A stretch of 60,393 bases of DNA. Origin: Alphaproteobacteria bacterium. GTDB taxonomy: Bacteria; Pseudomonadota; Alphaproteobacteria; Caulobacterales; Aquidulcibacteraceae. The notes under the pieces were generated by a model. It did no database searches, was not told the origin of the DNA, and saw nothing but the letters and a program-made list of their open reading frames with translations. Below, piece by piece: positions 8,084 to 17,920 of this stretch. The stretch spans positions 1 through 60,393 of the forward strand of contig JAGWZE010000021.1 in assembly GCA_018969015.1 (NCBI GenBank). Direction: 5' to 3'. Numbering within the stretch: position 1 is the stretch's first letter; every line of letters starts with the position of its first letter. Made by a program: the position numbers and the translations under genes.

Positions 8084-10144
8084 ATGGCGGGGACCACAGA
8101 GGAGACGCGCGGGCCGGCGGCCGATCGACGGCGCTGGCGCGTGGCGCGGCGGCGGCTGGGGCCGATCGGGATCGTGCGCGCGGCGGCGGCGCGGCTCTCG
8201 GCGCTGTTCCTGCGCATCGCGCATGGCGGGTCCGGGCCGGTGCGGCTCGGCGTCGGGTTCGGCGTCGCCGCGATCTGGCTCGCGTTCAGCATTCCCGCGG
8301 CGCTGCGGATCGCCTTCGAGACGGGGCAGGCTTCGCCGCTCGCCGGCTTCGTCTCGGCGGAGGCCGCCAAGCGCGCGGCCGATTTCCTGTGCCTCGTGCG
8401 CTCGGGCGAGCGCTGCAAGGTCGAAGCGGACGATCTCGGGCTGATCATCGGGCAGACGGCCGTGTCGCTGTTTGCTTTGCTCGCGATCCTGTTCGGGTTC
8501 TGGACGCAGGTGTTCGCGGGGCTCGCCGCGGCGCTGCGCGGCGTGGGCGCGGGACATGTGCTGGTGGTCGGCGCCGGCGCGCTTGCAGAAACGCTGGCGC
8601 GCGACGTGGCCAAAGGCGGCGCGGCCGCGGTGCTCGTGCGGCCGGATGCGGATGCAGCCGACGTCGCCACGCTCGGCGCCGCGGGCGTGGAGCTGGTGGC
8701 GGGGCCGCCCTCGGATGCGGAGGTTCTCACGCGCGCGGGCGTGCGCGCGGCGGGCAAGATCGTGTTGATGGACGACGCCGACACGGTCAATCTCGGCGCG
8801 GCGGCCGTGGCGCGCGCGGCGCGACCGCGCCGCCCGGGCGAGGTGCTCGTGCGGGTGGAGAAAGAGGACCTGCGCCGCGATCTCGCGCTCTACGGGGCCG
8901 CGGACATGTTCTCGGTCGCGGAGTTGGCGGCGCGGCGCCTGTTTCTCGATGCGTCGTTCTGCGAATGGGCCGTCGCAGCCGCGCAGCCGCGCGCGCATCT
9001 CGTGCTGTTCGGGCGCGGGGCGGTGGCCGCGGCGGTGGCGGCGCGGGCGTTCCGGCTGTTGTGGGCGCCGGGGCTCGAGGCGCCGCGCGTGACCGTGATG
9101 ACGACGTCGCCGGACGAGGACGAGGCGGCGTTCCGCGCCGCCTACGCAGCGGCGTTCGAGGCGCAGGCGTGGCGGCCGGACATCGTCTTCGCGCCGTTCG
9201 CCTGGACTTCTCGCGCAGATCCGGCCGCTGCGCTCAAGACGGTGAGACGGGCGCGCGGCGCGGTGACGGCGGCGCTCGTGTCATGGCCGGACGATGACGA
9301 CACGCTCCATTGCGCCGCCCTGCTCGCGCGCGCGCCGGAGATCGACAGCGGCGCGCTGCGCCTGTTCGTGCGCGAAAGCGCGGCCGTGCGCATCGCCGAC
9401 ACGCTGACGCGGCTCGGCCATCGCGGGGTGGTCGGGTTCGCCGATCCCGTCGCGCTCGCCGCCCGTCGCACGATCGTGGATCGCGCCATCGATCGCGCGG
9501 CCGAGCGCGTGCACGAGCACTATCTGTGCACCTGCGTGCTCGATCAGAACGAGGCGGAGTACCACGCGACGCTGCGCCGGGGCTGGACGCTGCGGCAGCG
9601 GCTGGCGTTGACGCTGCGCCCGCTCGAGGCGGAGGCGCCCCCGGAACAGGCGTTCTCGGCGCGGTTCGGCGACGCGGCGCGCACGCGACTGCGGGCGGCG
9701 CTGACGGCGCGGCTTCTGGCGCGCGGCAAATTCACGCCCAACGAGAAACGGCCGGCCCAACGCCCCTGGAGCGAACTCGCAGACCACTATGTCAGCGCCA
9801 ATCGCACCGCGGCGGACCACGCGCCGATCAAGCTCGCTGCGCTGGGGTGGCGCCCGGCCGAGGGCGGCGCGCGGGGCGAGACCCCGAAGATCGACCTCGC
9901 CGCCATCGACGACGCGCTGTGCGAGTTGGAGCACAAGCGCTGGCTGGCCGACTACGCGATGACCGGCTGGCGTCTCGGCGCGCGCAACGACGACACGATG
10001 CGCCATCCCGACCTGCAGCCCTACGAGGCCTTCGACGCGGACAAGATCGCGCTCGCCAAGGTGAAGGACCGGGACAATTGGCTGGCCGCGGCGGACGTGG
10101 CGAGCGACGGCGGGCGCGTGCGGTTCGTCCGGACCCGGATTTGA
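8084..10144 (+). CDS. Membrane protein with TrkA-N NAD-binding and RyR domains
   Basis: 686 residues. Two hydrophobic segments lie near residues 50-75 and 125-148. A Rossmann motif follows (HVLVVGAGALAETLARD, ~160-176), typical of TrkA-N/RCK regulatory domains, and a second Rossmann-like region starts at AHLVLFGRGAVAAAVAAR (~305). The C-terminal ~80 residues carry the RyR signature: ELEHKRWLADYAMTGWRLGAR, then MRHPDLQPYE and KDRDNW. RCK domains gate ion channels with nucleotides. Prokaryotic RyR domains are thought to bind nucleotide-type ligands and recur in signalling and conflict systems. Channel regulation or NAD(H)/ADP-ribose sensing is therefore inferred. It follows the CDF gene by 102 bases on the same strand. 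Confidence 0.75.
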   Translation: MAGTTEETRGPAADRRRWRVARRRLGPIGIVRAAAARLSALFLRIAHGGSGPVRLGVGFGVAAIWLAFSIPAALRIAFETGQASPLAGFVSAEAAKRAADFLCLVRSGERCKVEADDLGLIIGQTAVSLFALLAILFGFWTQVFAGLAAALRGVGAGHVLVVGAGALAETLARDVAKGGAAAVLVRPDADAADVATLGAAGVELVAGPPSDAEVLTRAGVRAAGKIVLMDDADTVNLGAAAVARAARPRRPGEVLVRVEKEDLRRDLALYGAADMFSVAELAARRLFLDASFCEWAVAAAQPRAHLVLFGRGAVAAAVAARAFRLLWAPGLEAPRVTVMTTSPDEDEAAFRAAYAAAFEAQAWRPDIVFAPFAWTSRADPAAALKTVRRARGAVTAALVSWPDDDDTLHCAALLARAPEIDSGALRLFVRESAAVRIADTLTRLGHRGVVGFADPVALAARRTIVDRAIDRAAERVHEHYLCTCVLDQNEAEYHATLRRGWTLRQRLALTLRPLEAEAPPEQAFSARFGDAARTRLRAALTARLLARGKFTPNEKRPAQRPWSELADHYVSANRTAADHAPIKLAALGWRPAEGGARGETPKIDLAAIDDALCELEHKRWLADYAMTGWRLGARNDDTMRHPDLQPYEAFDADKIALAKVKDRDNWLAAADVASDGGRVRFVRTRI

Positions 10145-10507
10145 CGCAAGCTGTGCGGGAATGCCGCAAAGGCCCCACCCGCGGACGTAGAATCCCTCAG
10201 CCCGTCAAGGCCCAAGGCGGACCGCCTGTCGGGCGAGCGGCCAATGCGTCGCAGGCACGGCCAGCGCAAACAGCGCTCTGAAAGCCCCTGAAATCCTGGC
10301 TTATTCGCCAACGGGGAGATGTCGCGCGCGCGATCTTCGCCTCTGTGGCGCAAGCCTTTTTGGAGAACTCGATTTTATTCGGCGGTGGTCGGAATAATTC
10401 TGATCACGAACCCGTGATGACGCGGCCGGTGGTGCGGTGGCGGCGTCACGAGATCCGCGGCGATCCAAGTCATCTCGCCGCGTTGAGTCGGGACTCCGCG
10501 TCAGAGG
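10145..10507. other. Long gene-free leader upstream of the giant peroxidase gene
   Basis: No credible protein or RNA gene is seen. Composition drops locally (TTTTATTC, GGAATAATTCTGATC around 10370-10405), which suits a promoter. ATCACGAACCCGTGAT at about 10401-10416 is a short inverted repeat that could be an operator. The stretch ends in the long inverted repeat described separately. Confidence 0.4.
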
Positions 10508-10604
10508 CGCGCCCGCAAGGGCGACCGCAGACACGCTTCCCATCGGACCGGATTTCAAAACGGCGCGCAAGCGCTGAACGGGTAACTGCGCCCTTGCGGG
10601 CGCG
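10508..10604 (+). promoter_or_regulatory. 16-base inverted repeat in the leader of the peroxidase gene
   Basis: CGCGCCCGCAAGGGCG at 10508-10523 is repeated perfectly in inverse (CGCCCTTGCGGGCGCG) at 10589-10604, with 65 bases between. The right arm ends just before the ribosome binding site (GGGGA at about 10606-10610) of the gene starting at 10617. In the mRNA this would form a long stem whose base abuts the ribosome binding site, a layout suited to translational control or leader stabilisation. Function is inferred; a chance GC-rich pairing is possible but 16 perfect bases is long. Confidence 0.55.
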
Positions 10605-10616
10605 TGGGGATCAGCC

Positions 10617-13600
10617 ATGGCCACCTTCTCTCGCAGCGACCTCGATTTCATCCTGCAGCAAATCAAGATGGCCGAGGCGAAGCAGCCGCCCGTGGATCCG
10701 CATCTGTCGTTCGGCCTGCGCTCGCTGCTCGGGACGAACAACAATCTGGTGCCCGGACAATCGACGTTCGGCTCGGTGGACCAGACCTTCCCGCGCACGA
10801 CGGCGCCGATCTTCCAGACCGTGACGGTGAACGTCGACGGCACGATCTTCGACCCGCATCCGGGCGTTGCCGGCGACACGCTGACGACGAGCTACGCCTC
10901 CACGAGCGGCTATGTCGTCGACACCCAGCCGCGCCTGATCTCCAATCTGATCGCCGATCAGACCGCCAACAACCCCGCGGCCGTCGAAGCCGCCTCGATC
11001 TTCTGGGACCAGCTCGGCGACGGCTACAAGACGTTCGCGACGAACCCGACGGCGTCCGATAGCCTGTTCATCGGCAACATCACGCCCGACGCGGGCCTCT
11101 CCGCCCCCTTCAACACCTGGATGACGCTGTTCGGCCAGTTCTTCGACCACGGCCTTGATCTCGTGAACAAGGGCGGCTCGGGCACGGTGTTCGTGCCGCT
11201 GACGCCAGACGATCCGCTGTTCAACGCGGGCCCCGACGGCATCGCCGGCACGCGCGACGACGGCCCGAACTTCATGGTGCTGACGCGCGCCACCAATCTT
11301 CCGGGCCCGGACGGCATTCTCGGCACGGCCGACGACATCCATGACGGCACCAACGCCGTCACGCCGTTCATCGACCAGAACCAGACCTACACTTCGCACC
11401 CCTCGCACCAGGTCTTCCTGCGTGAGTACGTGCTGGGCTCGGACGGGTTCCTGCACGCCACGGGCCGCCTGCTCGACCACCACGGCGCGGGCCCCGACGG
11501 CGTCGCCGGCACCGCCGACGACGTCCACACGCAGGCGACCTGGGCCGACGTCAAGGCCAACGCCGCGCGCCTCGGCATCCTGTTGACCGACGCCGATGTC
11601 GGCAACGTCCCCCTGCTCGCCACCGACGAGTATGGCAACTTCATCCGGGGCGCGAATGGCTTCGTGCAGGTCGTCATGAAGACGTCCGGCGTCGACGGCG
11701 TGCTCGGCACGGCCGATGACGGCACGACGCTCGTGGAAGGCAATCCGAACGCGCCGATCAGCCTCACCAACGCCGTGCGCACGGGCCACGCCTTCCTCAA
11801 CGACATCGCGCACAACGCCGATCCCTCGGGCGGCAAGGTCGCCGACACCGACAGCGCGCTCGGGCTCGCCAACAGCGACGGCTCCTCGACCGCGCGCAGC
11901 TACGACAATGAGCTGCTCGACCAGCACTACATCGCGGGCGACGGCCGCGTGAACGAGAATTTCGGCCTCACGGCCGTGCACGAGATCTTCCACTCCGAAC
12001 ACAACCGTCTGCTCGAGCAGACGAAGGCGCTGGTGCGCGCCGAACTCGCCAAGGGCGACACGGCGTTCGCGAAGGAATGGGTGCTCGCCAACGCGGACCT
12101 GTCCGACGGCATCCAGGAGAACGAGTGGAACGGGGAGCGCCTGTTCCAGGTGGCGAAGTTCGGCACCGAAACGCAGTACCAGCACCTCGTGTTCGAAGAG
12201 TTCGCCCGCAAGGTCGCGCCGACGATCCACCTGTTCGGCAACGTGGACATCACGCTTGATCCGGCGATCACGGCAGAGTTCGCGCACGCCGTCTATCGCT
12301 TCGGCCACTCGATGCTCGACGAGAACCTGCCGCGCTATGTCGTGCAGGGCAAATTCCTCGACGCGAACGGCGACCCGACCGACGTCGACACCGGCGTCGC
12401 GAACCCGCTCGCAGGGACGCCGCTCGCCCAGGGCGCCTGGCTCGATGCGCAGGGCCACGCCACGAACCTCAACACGGGCGTCGACAACCCGCATGCGGGC
12501 GAGCTCGTGCTCAACGACATGGGGTTGATCGAGGCGTTCCTGAACCCGCTCGAGTACGCCTCGCGCGGCGCCAATGCGGCCGGGGAAGTCGTTCTCGGCA
12601 CGACGCGCCAGATCGGCTCGGAGATCGACGAGTTCGTCACCGGCGCGCTGCGCAACAACCTGCTCGGCCTGCCGCTCGACCTCGCGACGCTGAACATCGT
12701 GCGCGCCCGGGAAACGGGCGTGGCGCCGCTCAACCTCGTGCGCGCGCAGATCTATGACGCGACGAAGGACCAGACGCTGAAGCCCTACGACAACTGGGCG
12801 GAGTTCGGCGCGTTCCTGAAACACCCGGCCTCGCTGATCAACTTCGTGGCGGCCTACGGCACGCACGTCTCGATCACCAGCGCGGTGACGATGGCCGACA
12901 AGCGCGCGGCGGCGACCGCGCTCGTGACGGCCGGGCTTGATCCCAACAGCGCGGCCGGCGGCGATCCGCAGCTGAAGGACGCCTACGACTTCATGCACAG
13001 CCTTGGCGCCTACCTGAACGACAAGACGAGCGCGCTGTCGGTGCATGCCCAATGGTCCACGGGCTCGATCACCGGTCTCGACACCGTCGATCTGTGGATC
13101 GGCGGCCTCGCCGAGAAGCAGAACCTGTTCGGCGGCCTGCTCGGCTCGACGTTCAATTTCATCTTCGAGACGCAACTGGAGCACCTGCAGGACGCCGACC
13201 GGCTCTACTACCTGCCGCGCATCGAGGGCATGCACTGGGGCGCGGAGATCGAGGGCAACTCCTTCGCCGCCATGATCGTGGCGAACACCACCGCGAAGCA
13301 CATCCCGGGAAGCATCTTCCTGACGCCGGAATACTATGTCGAAGCGGCGTCGGTGACGAATGATCCCGCGACGTGGCTGCGCAATCCGGCGACGGGCGCC
13401 TTCCTCGTGGAGAAGCTGCCGGACGGCACCGTGCACTTCATCGGCGACGACAACTTCCTCGGCAACACGATGGTGCTTGGCGGCACGGAAGGCAATGATC
13501 GCCTCCAGGCCGGCCACGCCGACGACGACACCGTGTGGGGCGACGGCGGCGACGACTGGATCGACGGCGGCAACGGCAACGACTTCCTTTATGGCGGCAC

Positions 13601-16600
13601 GGGCAACGACACGTTCGTCGACTCCGCCGGCAACGACACGATCCACGGCCAGGACGGCAATGACGTGGTCTATGCCGGCATCGGCGACGACATCGTGTTC
13701 GGCGACGACGGCAACGACTATCTCGACGGCGGCGCCGGCATCGACGCGATCAATGGCGGTCTCGGCGACGACATCATCATCGGCGGCGAGGACGACGACG
13801 AGCTCGTCGGCGGCGAAGGCGACGACTGGATCGAAGGCGGCGCCGGCGGCGATCTCATCGTCGGCGACCAGGCGGCGCCGACGGGCCAGGTGCCGCTGGT
13901 GGCCGGCAACGACGTGCTGATCGGCGACCAGACCGGCGACCGCATGCAGGGCTTCTCCGGCGACGACATCATGCTCGGCGGCGGTGGGTTCGACAAATTC
14001 GAGGGCCGACTGGGCTTCGACTGGGCCTCGTTCGAACGCGCCACGCAGGGCGTGTCGATCGACATGGAGCTGAAGATCCTCATCGGCAATCCGCAGGCGC
14101 CGGGCGGAGACGCGATCCGGGCGACGTTCATCGAAACCGAAGCCGCCAGCGGTTCGGCCTTCGACGACTTCATCCAGGGCACGCAGCGCGCCCTCCCCGA
14201 TCCGCTGTTCAACGAGCTGACGAACGTCAATCTCATCTTCGGGCTCAACACGTTCTTCCCGGCCGGCCCGGTGGCGTTCTCGAACGGCAACATCCTGCTC
14301 GGCGGCGCCGGCAACGACACGATCGAGGGCCGCGGCGGCAACGACATCATCGACGGCGACGCCTGGCTGCACGTCGAGCTGACGTCGACGGGCCCCGACC
14401 ACCAGATCGTGCGTGAAATCCTGTGGGACGACACGCCCGGAAACGTCGACACGGCGGTCTACTCCGGCGTGATGAGCGCCTATTCGATCGAGGGCGACGG
14501 CGTCGACGTCGATGGCGACGGCTTCATCACCGTCACCCACCTGCCGCCCGTCGGCGCGGCGGTGACGACGCTGACCGGCATCGACGGCCAGGACAAGCTG
14601 CGCAACATCGAGCGCCTCCGCTTCGCCGACGTGACGATCAGCATCGATCACTCGCCGAACGCCAACGCGGTTCCGGAAGGCCGGCCGGCGATCCTGGGCG
14701 ATCTCAACCTCGCCACGGCGATCGTGGACACGGCGGTGAGCCTGCCTCTGTCGGCGGACGCCTCCTCGATCACGGACGCGGACGGGATCGCCTCGCCGAT
14801 CCGCTGGCAGTGGCAATACCAGGACATCGCGAAGGGCCTGTGGGTCAACATCGCCGGCGCGACGAACGCCACGTTCACGCCGGACGCGTTCGTGCAGGGC
14901 ACGGCGCTGCGGGTGGTGGCGTCGTACACGGACGGTCGCGGCCTGAAGGAGGTCGTGTCGAGCCTGCCCACGGCCATCACCGTGGCGCAGCCCGGCTTGA
15001 ACACGCCGCCGGTCGTCGTCCCGCAGCAGGGCGTGGTGGGCATCGCCGACACGTCGGTGAAGATCGATGCGCCGTTCACCTACAACATCGCGCTGACGAC
15101 GATCTTCTCCGACGCGCAGACCGCCGCGAACCAACTGATCTACAAGGCCGTGCTCGCCGGCACGACGCAGGCGCTGGACGGCTCGGCGGCGGCGCAAGGC
15201 CTGCTCTTCACCGTGCTCAAGGACGCGACCGGCGCCGTGACGGGCGCCACGGTGACGGGTTCGGCCCCGCACACGGCCGGGTTCATGGACGTCATGGTCT
15301 CGGCGACGGATCGCGGCCCCGGAACGCCGCTGACGGTGACGGACGTCTTCCGCATCAACGTCATCGCGGCCAACACGCTGCCGACGACCGTGGCGGACAC
15401 CTACACCGCGACGGAAGACACCCTGCTCGTGATCTCGACGCGGGCGCAGGGCGTGCTCGCCAACGACGTCGACCCCAACGGCGACCCGCTGAAGGCGGTG
15501 CTCGTCAGCGGCGTGCAGCACGGCGTGCTGAACTTCAACGCCGCAGACGGCACCTTCACCTACATGCCGGATCCGAACTATTGGGGCGTCGGCCTCGGCA
15601 CCGGCGCGGATTCGTTCACGTATCGCGCCAATGACGGCAAGGGGAACGGCAACCTCGTCACCGTGCAGATCGACGTGCTGCCAGTGAACGACGCGCCGAT
15701 CGCGTCGCCCGATCCGGAAAGCGCGGCGGGCGACGAAGACACCGTCATCACCGGGCAACTCCTGCTCGGCTTCGACCCGGACTTCGACGCCTACGACTAC
15801 ATCCTCGTGCCGGGCAGCGAGACGCACGGCACGGTCGTGATCGATCCGTTCTCGGGAACGTTCGAGTTCACGCCGGACGCCAACTTCGCGGGCGAAGCGA
15901 CGTTCCAGTACGTGCTGCGCGACTTCCCGCTCGCCGGCGATCCGCTGGAGAGCGCGCCGAAGACCGTGACGATCACCGTCAATCCGGTGAACGACGGCGC
16001 CGCGACGATCGACTTCACGGGCGATCCCATCGTCGGCCAGACGCTGACGGCCGTGCTCGGCGCGGACCCGGATGGCGCCGGCGCTGCGCCGCCAAGCTTC
16101 CAATGGCTGCGCGACGGACAGCCGATCGCAACGGCGACGGGCGCGACCTACCTGCTCACGGCGGCGGACGTCGGCCACCTGATCTCGGTCGCGGCGGCCT
16201 ATGTCGACGGCCAGGGCTTCTCCGAGGCGGTCGCGAGCGCAAGCACGACGGTGGGCGGCCTCACGATCGGCGCGACGAACATCGCCACGGCGGGCACGCT
16301 CACCGTGACGCCGACGCTGCCGGGCGCCACCAACGTCCGCTTCGCCTGGCAGACGTCGGCGAATGGCGGCGCGACGTGGACGACGGCGGCGACGGGCGTG
16401 ACGCTCGGCGGCACGGTGTTCCAGCCGCCGACGACGGCGCCGACGGGCGTGCTGGTGCGCGCGGTCGCGACGTGGGTCGATGCGGGCGGCGTGACGCGGT
16501 CTGCGCCTTCGGCGGCGACGTTCGTCGTCAATGACGGCACGACCGGCGGCACGAGTGCGCACACGATCACCGGCACGGTCGGCGACGACGTGATCTTCGG

Positions 16601-17804
16601 CAACGCGGGCAATGACGTGATCACCGCCGGCGCCGGTGCGGATCAAGTGAGCGGCGGCGGCGGCAACGACACGATCGTGGCGCAGGTCGGCGACGGCGAC
16701 GACCGCTATGACGGCGGCGCGGGCACGGACACGCTCGACCTGTCCGCGACCAGCGCTGCGGCGACGGTCAACCTGCTCGCCGGCACGGCGACTAGCGCGG
16801 ACATCGGCGCGGACGTCATCTCCGCGTTCGAGAACGTCATTGGCGGCGCCGGTGACGACACGTTGACGGGTGACGCCAACGCCAACGTGCTCACGGGCGG
16901 CGCGGGCAACGACACGCTCAACGCGGGCGCCGCGGGCCTCGACACGCTGCGCGGCGGCGCGGGGAACGACACCTACATCGTCTCCCACACGTCGGTGACG
17001 ATCGTGGAGAACGCGGGCGAAGGCGTCGACACGGTGCGCAGCTCCGTGACGTTCTCGCTCGACGCCAATGTCGAGAACCTCGTGCTCACGGGCACGGCGG
17101 CGATCAACGGAACCGGCAACACCGGCGACAACGTGATCACGGGCAACAGCGGCGCGAACATCCTTTCGGGCGGCGCGGGCAATGATCGCTTCATCGCCTT
17201 CGCGACCGACGGAAACGACACGTACAATGGCGGCACGGGCGTCGACACGCTCGACATGTCGGCGATCACGGTCAATTCCACCATCAACCTGCAGACCGGA
17301 GCCGTCCAAAGCACGCAGACCGGCACGGACACGCTGTCGGGGATCGAGAACGTCATCGCCGGCTCCGGCAACGATCGCATCACCGCCGCCGACGGCGTGC
17401 AGAACCGCCTCGCCGGCGGCGCGGGGAACGACACGTTCGTGTTCCTGGCGCGGACGGCCAGCGGCGTCGGCGTCGCAAACCGCGACATCATCCTCGACTT
17501 CGCGAAGGGGGCCGATCGGATCGACCTCTCCACGATCGACGCGGATGCGCGCGCGGGCGGACTGCAGCATCTGGTGTTCGATGGCCAGGTCGCGGCAGGC
17601 GCGGTGGCGGCCGGCCACATCGGCTACCACTACGAGACGATCACGGACGCTGCCGGCGTCACGACGGAGTACACCGTCATCGAAGGCAACGTGCGCACCG
17701 TCGCCGGCGCCGACACGACGATGGACTTCCAGATCGCGCTTGCGGGCCATCTCGTGCTGACCGGCGCGCTCGCCGGGGCCGGCGCGAGCGACCTCATCCT
17801 GTAA
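10617..17804 (+). CDS. Giant secreted heme peroxidase with RTX repeats and cadherin/Ig-like modules
   Basis: 2395 residues. Residues ~100-900 form an animal-type heme peroxidase: distal His in FGQFFDHGLDLV (~170-182), catalytic Arg in GDGRVNENFG (~443), EIFHSEHNRLLEQ (~457-470) and proximal His in YRFGHSML (~560). Glycine-rich RTX nonapeptides (GGxGxDxLx) fill ~957-1085 and ~1228-1248, and recur from ~1985 to ~2290. Between them are modules of Ig/cadherin type (RWQWQYQD, NDAPIAS, VTITVNPVND). There is no N-terminal signal peptide; a C-terminal RTX block suggests type I secretion and Ca2+-dependent folding outside the cell. The family makes hypohalous acids or oxidises halides and phenolics. 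No T1SS genes lie in the window. Confidence 0.9.
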   Translation: MATFSRSDLDFILQQIKMAEAKQPPVDPHLSFGLRSLLGTNNNLVPGQSTFGSVDQTFPRTTAPIFQTVTVNVDGTIFDPHPGVAGDTLTTSYASTSGYVVDTQPRLISNLIADQTANNPAAVEAASIFWDQLGDGYKTFATNPTASDSLFIGNITPDAGLSAPFNTWMTLFGQFFDHGLDLVNKGGSGTVFVPLTPDDPLFNAGPDGIAGTRDDGPNFMVLTRATNLPGPDGILGTADDIHDGTNAVTPFIDQNQTYTSHPSHQVFLREYVLGSDGFLHATGRLLDHHGAGPDGVAGTADDVHTQATWADVKANAARLGILLTDADVGNVPLLATDEYGNFIRGANGFVQVVMKTSGVDGVLGTADDGTTLVEGNPNAPISLTNAVRTGHAFLNDIAHNADPSGGKVADTDSALGLANSDGSSTARSYDNELLDQHYIAGDGRVNENFGLTAVHEIFHSEHNRLLEQTKALVRAELAKGDTAFAKEWVLANADLSDGIQENEWNGERLFQVAKFGTETQYQHLVFEEFARKVAPTIHLFGNVDITLDPAITAEFAHAVYRFGHSMLDENLPRYVVQGKFLDANGDPTDVDTGVANPLAGTPLAQGAWLDAQGHATNLNTGVDNPHAGELVLNDMGLIEAFLNPLEYASRGANAAGEVVLGTTRQIGSEIDEFVTGALRNNLLGLPLDLATLNIVRARETGVAPLNLVRAQIYDATKDQTLKPYDNWAEFGAFLKHPASLINFVAAYGTHVSITSAVTMADKRAAATALVTAGLDPNSAAGGDPQLKDAYDFMHSLGAYLNDKTSALSVHAQWSTGSITGLDTVDLWIGGLAEKQNLFGGLLGSTFNFIFETQLEHLQDADRLYYLPRIEGMHWGAEIEGNSFAAMIVANTTAKHIPGSIFLTPEYYVEAASVTNDPATWLRNPATGAFLVEKLPDGTVHFIGDDNFLGNTMVLGGTEGNDRLQAGHADDDTVWGDGGDDWIDGGNGNDFLYGGTGNDTFVDSAGNDTIHGQDGNDVVYAGIGDDIVFGDDGNDYLDGGAGIDAINGGLGDDIIIGGEDDDELVGGEGDDWIEGGAGGDLIVGDQAAPTGQVPLVAGNDVLIGDQTGDRMQGFSGDDIMLGGGGFDKFEGRLGFDWASFERATQGVSIDMELKILIGNPQAPGGDAIRATFIETEAASGSAFDDFIQGTQRALPDPLFNELTNVNLIFGLNTFFPAGPVAFSNGNILLGGAGNDTIEGRGGNDIIDGDAWLHVELTSTGPDHQIVREILWDDTPGNVDTAVYSGVMSAYSIEGDGVDVDGDGFITVTHLPPVGAAVTTLTGIDGQDKLRNIERLRFADVTISIDHSPNANAVPEGRPAILGDLNLATAIVDTAVSLPLSADASSITDADGIASPIRWQWQYQDIAKGLWVNIAGATNATFTPDAFVQGTALRVVASYTDGRGLKEVVSSLPTAITVAQPGLNTPPVVVPQQGVVGIADTSVKIDAPFTYNIALTTIFSDAQTAANQLIYKAVLAGTTQALDGSAAAQGLLFTVLKDATGAVTGATVTGSAPHTAGFMDVMVSATDRGPGTPLTVTDVFRINVIAANTLPTTVADTYTATEDTLLVISTRAQGVLANDVDPNGDPLKAVLVSGVQHGVLNFNAADGTFTYMPDPNYWGVGLGTGADSFTYRANDGKGNGNLVTVQIDVLPVNDAPIASPDPESAAGDEDTVITGQLLLGFDPDFDAYDYILVPGSETHGTVVIDPFSGTFEFTPDANFAGEATFQYVLRDFPLAGDPLESAPKTVTITVNPVNDGAATIDFTGDPIVGQTLTAVLGADPDGAGAAPPSFQWLRDGQPIATATGATYLLTAADVGHLISVAAAYVDGQGFSEAVASASTTVGGLTIGATNIATAGTLTVTPTLPGATNVRFAWQTSANGGATWTTAATGVTLGGTVFQPPTTAPTGVLVRAVATWVDAGGVTRSAPSAATFVVNDGTTGGTSAHTITGTVGDDVIFGNAGNDVITAGAGADQVSGGGGNDTIVAQVGDGDDRYDGGAGTDTLDLSATSAAATVNLLAGTATSADIGADVISAFENVIGGAGDDTLTGDANANVLTGGAGNDTLNAGAAGLDTLRGGAGNDTYIVSHTSVTIVENAGEGVDTVRSSVTFSLDANVENLVLTGTAAINGTGNTGDNVITGNSGANILSGGAGNDRFIAFATDGNDTYNGGTGVDTLDMSAITVNSTINLQTGAVQSTQTGTDTLSGIENVIAGSGNDRITAADGVQNRLAGGAGNDTFVFLARTASGVGVANRDIILDFAKGADRIDLSTIDADARAGGLQHLVFDGQVAAGAVAAGHIGYHYETITDAAGVTTEYTVIEGNVRTVAGADTTMDFQIALAGHLVLTGALAGAGASDLIL

Positions 17805-17808
17805 GGGA

Positions 17809-17903
17809 GATCGGCGCGAACCCGCGCCGATCGACCCCGCGCCGCCCGGTCAACGGGCGGCGCGTCCGGGATCCGGGGGCGCCGCACCACCCCCGGATCC
17901 CGG
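17809..17903. terminator. Three tandem GC hairpins between convergent genes
   Basis: Three perfect inverted repeats follow one another. 17809-17832 has a 10-base stem and AACC loop; 17839-17863 has a 10-base stem and 5-base loop; 17866-17903 has a 14-base stem (CCGGGATCCGGGGG) and 10-base loop. They fill the gap between the convergent peroxidase and WD40 genes. None has a T run, so they are likely strong structural blocks serving both strands rather than textbook intrinsic terminators. Confidence 0.6.
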
Positions 17904-17920
17904 GCCCGTTCGCGCGGGTT

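Noticed and set aside
6329-8998. An 889-codon frame extending meh upstream
   Set aside because: Residues before MSTPWSEWVG are Arg/Pro-rich antisense shadow of the CDF and RyR genes. The family N-terminus begins at ATG 7168.
13486-13870. CRISPR-like or DNA tandem repeat
   Set aside because: The periodic GGCGGC/AACGAC pattern is the codon image of RTX nonapeptides, with no fixed repeat-spacer structure.
10611-17750. A 2379-codon open frame antisense to the peroxidase gene
   Set aside because: It mirrors the sense gene almost end to end, has no recognisable domain, is rich in Arg/Val/Asp/His as expected from the reverse of a GC-rich RTX gene, and lacks an RBS. The sense frame has clear catalytic and RTX motifs.
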